Shown here: piece after piece, positions 47,554 to 54,484 of the stretch
Numbering within the stretch: position 1 is the stretch's first letter
How the letters are laid out: each line of letters begins with the position of its first letter
NCBI GenBank assembly: GCA_015680685.1
Contig: MNCI01002112.1
Coordinates: forward strand, 486,570 to 541,053
Direction of reading: 5' to 3'
Length of the DNA stretch: 54,484 bases
From: Gnetum montanum
Lineage: Eukaryota > Streptophyta > Gnetopsida > Gnetales > Gnetaceae
Position numbers and translations under genes: made by a program
The notes under the pieces: generated by a model
What the model was told of the DNA's origin: nothing
The model's input: only the letters and a program-made list of their open reading frames with translations
The model's database searches: none

Positions 47554-47989
47554 CTTATCCAAAAATTGCATCAACGCTAAGCTTTTTTCTAATTTTGACA
47601 CTTAGAACCACATTGCAATGTTAACTCCCATGCATCCACGAATGGGGATACCATGCCAAGTGTTGAAAAATGCCTCCTATTTTGCAAAGTCATTAAAATA
47701 CAACTATTTTTCTATTTTTTGTAACCAAAGCCTACCTTTTTTAATTCTAGGTTCCCAAAAGTGGGTGAGATATGAACGAAGCTAGACACTATGGGTTTCA
47801 CAATGAGGTAATAGTGCCTAGTGTCCAAGAAGGGGGTTAACATCCATTCTTATCCTCCTAACATCCATCTATCCTAATTTTGACCTTGAAATCTTCCCAC
47901 ATGATCTAGAATCCATCCAAGCATCTCCAACAACCTTGGAATCTCACCAATCTTAGTCAAAAATGGTCAAAACTGGTCAAAACTTTAGG

Positions 47990-50300
47990 ATTTGTTGTTT
48001 CCATGCTAGGTAAGGCTTCATCCACATTGGTCACCTCACCCTTAGCATGGATGGATTGGGGTAAGCCAAAAATGACCTAAATTGATTACCTGTTAGCCAT
48101 ATTCCAAAGATTGGTAACCCCTAGACCTTGTTAGAACCCTCTAGAGCTTCCGAAAGCCCTAAAAGTGGTCAAATATCATACAAAACTATCATCCCCCTCT
48201 CATCCATGCTAGGGCTATCATGGCTAGTGTGGAAGAAATGGGTAAGACTATATGAGGTACTTAGAAGTTGCCAAATTGATGGATCTTGACACTTAGCATT
48301 GACTATCAACACCAGTAACCTCGTAGGTTAACATGCATGGTCAATTAACTAGCGATCTAGCCTAGATATAACTTTCTTGGTTGGGGGAGACCTCTTCCAT
48401 GCTAAGCCTCCCCTCCTTAGCATGGATAGAAAGGGAGAAGCCTACAAACCCCCTCACAGCCTTCATAATGATCAAATTTTATCCTTAGGCATTGATGGCC
48501 AACACTAGTAATCCTATGGACACTCATGCATAATCAAATTAATCATAAGAGCTAAAAAAAAGGCCCTTCCCCCAAATTTTCCATGCTAATCATGGAAACC
48601 ATACCATTAAAAATAGGTAAAAGCCAAAAAACTACTTAATAACCCTTTAAATAACCAACTTTTGACATTAGATATTAGCAATCGATGCCAGCAACCTTAG
48701 AAGCTTGCATGCATAGTTTAAAATAATAAAAAAAAGGAAAAAATTCCAGGTCCCTCAATTCTCCCATGCTAAGAGCCACTTCTTCCATGCTTTCTAGTAT
48801 GGAATTAAAGGGGGAACTTTTGGGGAACTTCAAAATAGCATTCAGAGACCTCGAATGAACACTAGAAAGCCCTATGAGTGTCCTAGAAACTTGTTTGCAC
48901 ATCTTAAGATCTTCAGACTAGTTGAAATCAATACTAAGAAGCTAGAAAATAATTCCCCCTAATTTTTCAAGCTAATTATGAAAACCTTAGCATTGAAAAA
49001 TGCAGAAAAGCTCAAGAACTACTTGACAACCTTCAAAAATGCAAAATTTTGACACCAAGCATTAATAATCATCACTAGCAACCTCGAAGACCTACATGCA
49101 TGGCCAAAAATGATGCAGAAAGTTAAAAACATATTTCCTTTTAATTTTCCATGATGGGAATACCATCTCCAGCATGGAAATAGAGGGGGAAGTAGAACCC
49201 ACCTACAAGACTTCCAAACTAACCAGTCTTGACTCCAAACCCTAGCCCTTAACCATGGTAGTGCTAGAGGCTGACATGCATGGTCGATTGAGCTTGAAAA
49301 TAGCCTAGATATAGGATTAATTTTTATTCATGCTAGGTATCCCTTCCTCCATTCTACCCAATGTGAAAATTTAACAAGGAACTTGTATGGAGCTCTGAAC
49401 ACCTCAAAATGACATTAAATGACCCTACATTCACTCTAGAACCATGGTAGTAGTCATTAGAGTCTTCAAACCTTAAGAAATTGATCCTAGATGGTTCCCC
49501 CTATTTTTTTGCATTGAGTTCCATAAACCTATCATGTAATAAGTTGGGAAAGCTCAAAAACCACTTGGAAGCACTCAAAACTACCAAAGTTTGACATGGA
49601 GACATAGCCCTTTGCCCTAGGAACTCTAGAAGGTAACATGCACTGTCGATTGTGATCCAAATTGGCCTAGATTTAGGATTCTTAATTCTTACACTTTGGA
49701 GAAACTTCCCTAGCATGGAAATTTTTTTGAAAAACTACTTTTCCATCTTTTTTGCAAGATGACACTCCCAAAAGCCAAAGATCTACGTTGGAGGAGTCCA
49801 TAATCTCATAACCTCAAGATTTTTCTTGTCTAATATCATTTCAACCTCCAAAATCCATTTCCCATATTCTCCAATGTTGGAGTAACTCCCCATTGTAAAC
49901 AAGGGGGGAAGACCTTAAGTACCCTAAACAACCTTTGAACATGCCTAAAATTACCCAAAAACTTGAAGACTCAAATTCTACAGCCCTAGGAGGCTAGAAA
50001 CCTAGACAAAGTACTTCTAAACCATCCTAAATTTACAAAAAGTGTGTCCTATTATTATTTCATGTCGTAGATACTATTCTCAGCATGGAAAAAGAGGGGG
50101 AAGCCATTTTGACATGTTTTGATACTCAATATCAACTAAAACTGCCTCAAAATGAAGCTAAAAGATACACAACCTTCAAATCTAGGTCTTGGCTACTTGT
50201 TTGATCATGTTCGATTCCATTTTCACTTGAATTTTGTTTTTCCATGCTAATCCCCCTTTCTTCCACACTAGCTAGCATGAAGAAAGGGGGGAAAGTCTCT
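47990..50300. repeat. Degenerate ~186-bp tandem array, 12-13 units
   Basis: A GGGGGAAG-like block recurs near 48055, 48239, 48431, 48620, 48812, 49000, 49172, 49370, 49545, 49725, 49908, 50090 and 50285, a mean step of about 186. A CATGCATGGTC-like block recurs near 48331, 48523, 48709, 49093, 49274 and 49637 with the same step. Each unit also has a CCATGCTAG and an AGCATGG-AA block. Short open frames here (48675-48902, 49501-49716) have no pattern. Confidence 0.8.
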
Positions 50301-50472
50301 AGAACCTACTTTTTGGCCTTACAGACCTTCGGAGTGCCCAATTTTGATGGATTTGACCCTAAACTAAGTTTGGAAGGCCCCAAAACCTTGATTTTTGGAC
50401 CTTTGAGCATCCCAAAACCTTGATTAATAGCACCTACCAACCTTAAAGAGATTTTGGGGTTACAAGGCAGAT

Positions 50473-52545
50473 TATAGTTTATCCATAGGTTTATTGCTAG
50501 GTTTATGAATAAGTTACAGCCTATGCAACACTTGCTTAAGAAATGTGTTCACTATCAATAGATGGCTCAATGCCAAGAGGCCTTTGAAAATCTTAAAAAG
50601 AAATTGACATAACTATCTATAGTCTATCCTTTGTAAGAGGATTAACTATTTTATGTCTACCTTGCCATCTCCGACACATCCATTGCCTCTCTAATCTATC
50701 CAAAATGTGATGATGTAGCAAAAATGCCAATATAATACCTTAGCCATGCCTTAGCAGCCCATGAGATCTGATATACTAAAGTGGAGAAGTATTGTCTAGC
50801 ACTAGTCTTCTCTTTGAAGAAGTGAAGACACTACCTCTTCAAAAGCTAATTCAACATCATTTACAAGAACAACATACTAAGAGCCATAATAACCAACATT
50901 TATAATAGTAGCTAAATAGCCTAATGGAAAGTCATAACCATGAAGTTTGACCTTCATTATGTATCTCAATCCTCAATGAAAGGTCAAGCTATAGCCATAC
51001 AACTCATAGTTTTACTTGTTGATGACCAAGTAGTCATAGATCCTAAGTTTCCTAATGAACACATTCACACTATTAGCCAAGTGCTCGAGGGTTATGAGGT
51101 GATCATGCACTTTGATGAAACCTCAATTACCCATGGGGCCAGTGCCACTATAATCATAACATTTCCATTTGATGAATTATGATTCTTCACCTATAATTTT
51201 GAGTTTTCATGTACCAAAAGCATTGCGTAGTATGAAGGTTTGATTAGAGAGATGATGGTAGCTCCTGACCTAGGAATTAGATGCTTAGCCATCAAAGGAA
51301 ATTTACAAATTGTGGTTAACTAAGTAAATAAAGTCTATGCATGCAAAGCTAAGTACTTACAACATTACTGTCATCTTTGTTACCATAATTCATAGATGTT
51401 GATATCCAACACATATCCCAAAAAGAGAATGATATAGCCAATGCAATTGCAACATTAGCCCTTAGTATGATGGCATATGTATTTAGTAAGTTCTCCACCT
51501 TAATCATGGACCATGCTACTTCCATCACATAGAACATTGAGAATACCTTTGTAGTTGTCATTCATACTACTCCTTCCAAGGAGTGGTATGATGATATCAA
51601 ATTTTACCCTATGCATGGAGAATCCTCACAAGGACTAACTGCAACCTTATACACATATCACTGATTGAGTTACACACCACTTAGATGACATGATTGTTCC
51701 AATAATAGGGGTTGGATATCATTGGACCCATAATGCCTAAGTCTTCCATAGGGCATAGCTTCATCATCACCACAACTAAATACTTTACAAAGTGGGTTCA
51801 GGCTATTTCCTTAAGGAAGACTACATCTAAACAAGTTTTCAAATTCATTCTAGATAACATTGTAGCCTATTTTAACATACCCATGATCATAGTTACATAT
51901 AATTGACAATAATTTAGTGGCCATGAAATGAAATATTTCTATCACAACTTAGGTACTAAGCATTATTTCTCATCGCCCTATTACCCTCCAAGGAAATGGA
52001 AAAGCAAAATCAAGTAACAAGGTCATCAACAACTTACTCAAAAAGATGCTTAACAACAACAAATGCAAGTGGCATGAGTAGCTTGTCCATGCACTATGGG
52101 AATATAGAACAACCTATTGCACAACAACTAGTATGACCTGTTATAACTTGGTTTATGATTCTAAAGTTGTTTTACCTATTGAATTTCTAGTGCCATCACT
52201 CTGAGTAGCCTTGATTGACTTCATCAATGATGATTAGAATAAGGAGTTATAGACGGTAGCCCTAGATTTGGAGTAGGATCACATGAAAGCACTTGCTCAC
52301 ATTGAGCACTAACAAGAGAGGAAAAAGTGGCAACATTACCATGACCTAATCATTTGCAAGACCAAGGAGGGGAACCTGGTCCTCAAGGTCATCCATGAGC
52401 ATGCAGACAAACTCTTAGCCAACTAGAAAGAGATCTTCTTTGTCATCAGAGCCTATGGGGATGGTGCATGTAGAAGAGCTGACATGGATGAGAATGGGCT
52501 AACCAATCTAGTTAACCATTCCTATCTAAATCCATACTACATGTA
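50473..52545 (+). pseudogene. Tat-type Ty3 pol remnant: RT end, two RNase H domains, integrase
   Basis: Plus strand, frames change often. 50473-50620: end of RT (RFIARFMNKLQPMQHLLKK, EAFENLKKKL). 50650-50880: first RNase H (VYLAISDTSIASLIY, VEKYCLALVFSLKK). 51220-51370: a second RNase H-like stretch (YEGLIREMMVAPDLGIRCLA, then NLQIVVN and VYACKAKYLQHY), as in Tat elements with an extra archaeal-type RNase H. 51712-52150: integrase core (MDIIGPIMPKSSIGHSFIIT, TKYFTKWVQA, then YFSSPYYP). 52150-52545: C-terminal part (VYDSKVVLPIEFLVPS, EGNLVLKV). The RT catalytic part is missing upstream. Confidence 0.83.
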
Positions 52546-52749
52546 CCCAATAATCATCAATAATCAAGCCCATTTTCAACAATCCTCTATGACCTTAAAC
52601 TAACAACATGGCCTACTAGGACCTTCAACTAGTACCATGGTCCACCATAGTCTTAAACTAGCAACTTTGGTGACTTGGATAGCCTGATCCTCATGTGGCC
52701 TATATGCATTGTAGTGTTATAATGTGTAATGGTATTTTGTATTCCTTAT
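52546..52749. repeat. Post-pol tandem units like those at 32100-32220
   Basis: About three ~30-base units with ATGGCCTAC-AGGACCTT and CTTAAACTAGCAAC. Same unit type as at 32100-32220, linking the two Tat-type pieces. Confidence 0.6.
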
Positions 52750-53990
52750 TAGTGCCTCTTCAGTCAATCCTTCAGACACCAACAAAAGGGGCTATTGAAA
52801 CACCACAAAAATTTGCATGTTATAGCCAATCTTCATCATGTAGCTTTCACCCCATGAAAACCAAGGTAAAAATTCATTGTAAATGTGAAAATTATAACCT
52901 ATAGTGGGAAATTTCACGTACTTTATACTTTTTGTGCTTAAAAATGCCTCATAAGTGGTCTAAGTCTCATTCTGCATGTGAAAAAAAAGTCATTTAGTAT
53001 CTATATTTGGGCTTGGATGGGGAGCTTAAAATGCCTTTTGGAACATCAAAAAGGTAATTTGATGGGTTTTATGGGGGGTATACACTTGTCTATACTAGAA
53101 ACACATGCTAGGAGGTAAATCTCACCTACCCCCAATGTGGAAGGATGGGAGTTTTGGAAACTTTCCCCCTTCACTATCAAGACCACATGTATATCTTGGA
53201 AACCTTTCACCCTCAGCATGGAAATTTTTCCTTAGTGTGGACATTTTGCCCTAGTGTGGAGTCTTCACCCCCAATGTTGAAAATTACATCCCCCTATGTG
53301 GAAGCCACAATAGCTAGATTTTAAAACTTCATGCACTTCAACATTGACCAACCACTACAACAAGCATGGTAAAGAGCTTAGCATGGAAGATTCATCTCTA
53401 ACATGGAAGGTGTGCCTTGGTTCCTATTTATAGTAAATAGATTGGCCATGGGGGGAAGCACTTACTATGTATAGTAACCCCCCAAACTTGAGCACCCATC
53501 TAACTTGAATTTAGCAACCAATTTATAGCCATTTTGCACCCCCATTCATGGCCCAAAACCTATAAAAACAAGCCTCAAACACCATTTACAAGTTCTAGAA
53601 TTTTACATGATTCAACACTTTTGTAGAAACACACACTTTGGCACTTCAGAAATTTTCTCAAGGTTTCACATATTTTTACAATCTAAGACTATTGGCATAC
53701 ATACACTTTTGCACAAAAAATTGTTCATAATTCTACGCTTGGGCATTTTCAAGCACTCAAGAGTTTTTACAAGTTTCCACACTTGTATTCCCTTGAACCT
53801 AGTGTAGTCATCCTATGACCTTGTGGCCTTGTAACCACCTTTGAGATTTGTGAATTTTCAATCTCTACACTACACTCCTAGTATTTCCAACTCTAAGCAT
53901 AGAGCATTTGGGTAGATTATATTTTTTTCACTTCTCAACCTCCACCATAGCCAATGTCATAGATCTAAGGTTGCACTTGAGAAAGGTTCA
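52750..53990 (+). repeat. Probable downstream LTR of the Tat-type element
   Basis: 52750-53330 resembles 26330-26900, including a block near 52990-53100 that also occurs inverted at 25700-25795. Short units with AGTGTGG and AGCATGG fill 53090-53420. A TATA-like TATAAAAAC follows at 53561. Ends not defined. Confidence 0.5.
53561..53568 (+). promoter_or_regulatory. Candidate TATA box
   Basis: CCTATAAAAACAAGCC after a C-rich stretch, inside the LTR-like region on the element strand. Confidence 0.4.
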
Positions 53991-53999
53991 AAAGCATTA

Positions 54000-54484
54000 G
54001 GAATGGCTTAGTACCCCGATCATGGAGAAGATTGCATTGGATTTAATGGTCTTTGAACTCTTATGCTAGTTTATGAGTCTTGATTTTGGTAGCTTCCATA
54101 TCGAATACCTGATATTTCAGCCTCAATATCGAATATGTGATATTGGGTCCCAAGAAGCAATGTTGGATATTTGATATCATTTTCATATTAGCCTATAAAT
54201 ACAACACTTGGGTGCATGGTTGTGATATAGTTTAGATTTTAGATTTCAGTTAGCTTTTTCATAGATTATTGATTTTTAATCCTATTATTCCTAGTGCATG
54301 CCTACAGTGTGATGTTTGTAGTTGTACAACATCCTTAGTTGAGTGTGACATACTTGGACATATTACATGACTAGAAATAAAGATTGAGATTACTTCCATG
54401 ATTGCAGCATCCACTTAGATTTATTATTGCCTTTAATTTTTTAATTATTTAATTGTTTACTATTTTCTTTAGTTAGGGTTTCCA
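54000..54484 (+). promoter_or_regulatory. LTR-like promoter region, cut by the window end
   Basis: Two copies of ATATCGAATA-(2-3 bases)-TGATATT at about 54101-54149, then a clear TATA box CTATAAATAC (54193-54202), then AATAAA at 54376-54381. This is the U3-R layout of a plus-strand LTR. ATGTGATATTGG resembles the ACGTGATATTGG upstream of the Athila-like TATA box at 11194-11205. No terminal inverted repeat found. Confidence 0.5.

Noticed and set aside
1-54484. tRNA, rRNA or small RNA genes
   Set aside because: No cloverleaf-like T-loop GGTTCRA context with a fitting acceptor stem was seen; the only tRNA-like strings are retrotransposon primer sites.

Overview
The window reads as plant nuclear DNA, from a large repeat-rich genome such as a conifer. 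That is inferred from LTR retrotransposon lineages known only from plants, deep nesting, spliceosomal-type introns, AT-rich spacers and extreme decay; the sequence does not identify the species. I see no intact host gene, no tRNA or rRNA gene, no bacterial-type operon and no CRISPR array. Nearly every coding trace is a retroelement ruin, with stops mostly where Gln or Trp is expected (C-to-T or G-to-A decay).

Layout. 1-165 is an LTR end. 1131-12050 is an old Ty1/copia element on the minus strand (copia A), split in its gag by a Ty3 Athila-like element (3783-11300) with a 5-bp target duplication AATAT. 12107-13177 is a second copia remnant (copia B), split by a gag-protease-only element (13183-19712, duplication ACTAC). 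Its upstream LTR carries 36 copies of a 21-bp repeat between the LTR edge and the TATA box. 19718-26300 is mostly featureless apart from a decayed plus-strand coiled-coil reading frame and a clustered AGACATCT motif.

26330-53990 is built from Tat-type Ty3 pieces: an LTR-like segment, a gag (28590-31740), an antisense intron-containing gene in two decayed copies (32647-37029 and 44650-46230), a roughly 186-bp tandem array upstream of each copy (38200-39170 and 47990-50300), and a pol fragment with what looks like a second RNase H (50473-52545). A chromovirus pol fragment (41840-44640) lies between the two antisense copies. The window ends in another LTR-like promoter region.

Two points stand out. 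First, the two antisense copies allow an eight-exon model of about 1,030 codons with matching splice positions. It is unlike any family I recognise by eye and may be an extra gene of a Tat-lineage element. Second, the only N in the window (36929) lies inside an LTR flanked by a perfect duplication CTGAT, within exon 1 of that gene. The N probably stands for most of a young retrotransposon that the assembly did not resolve.
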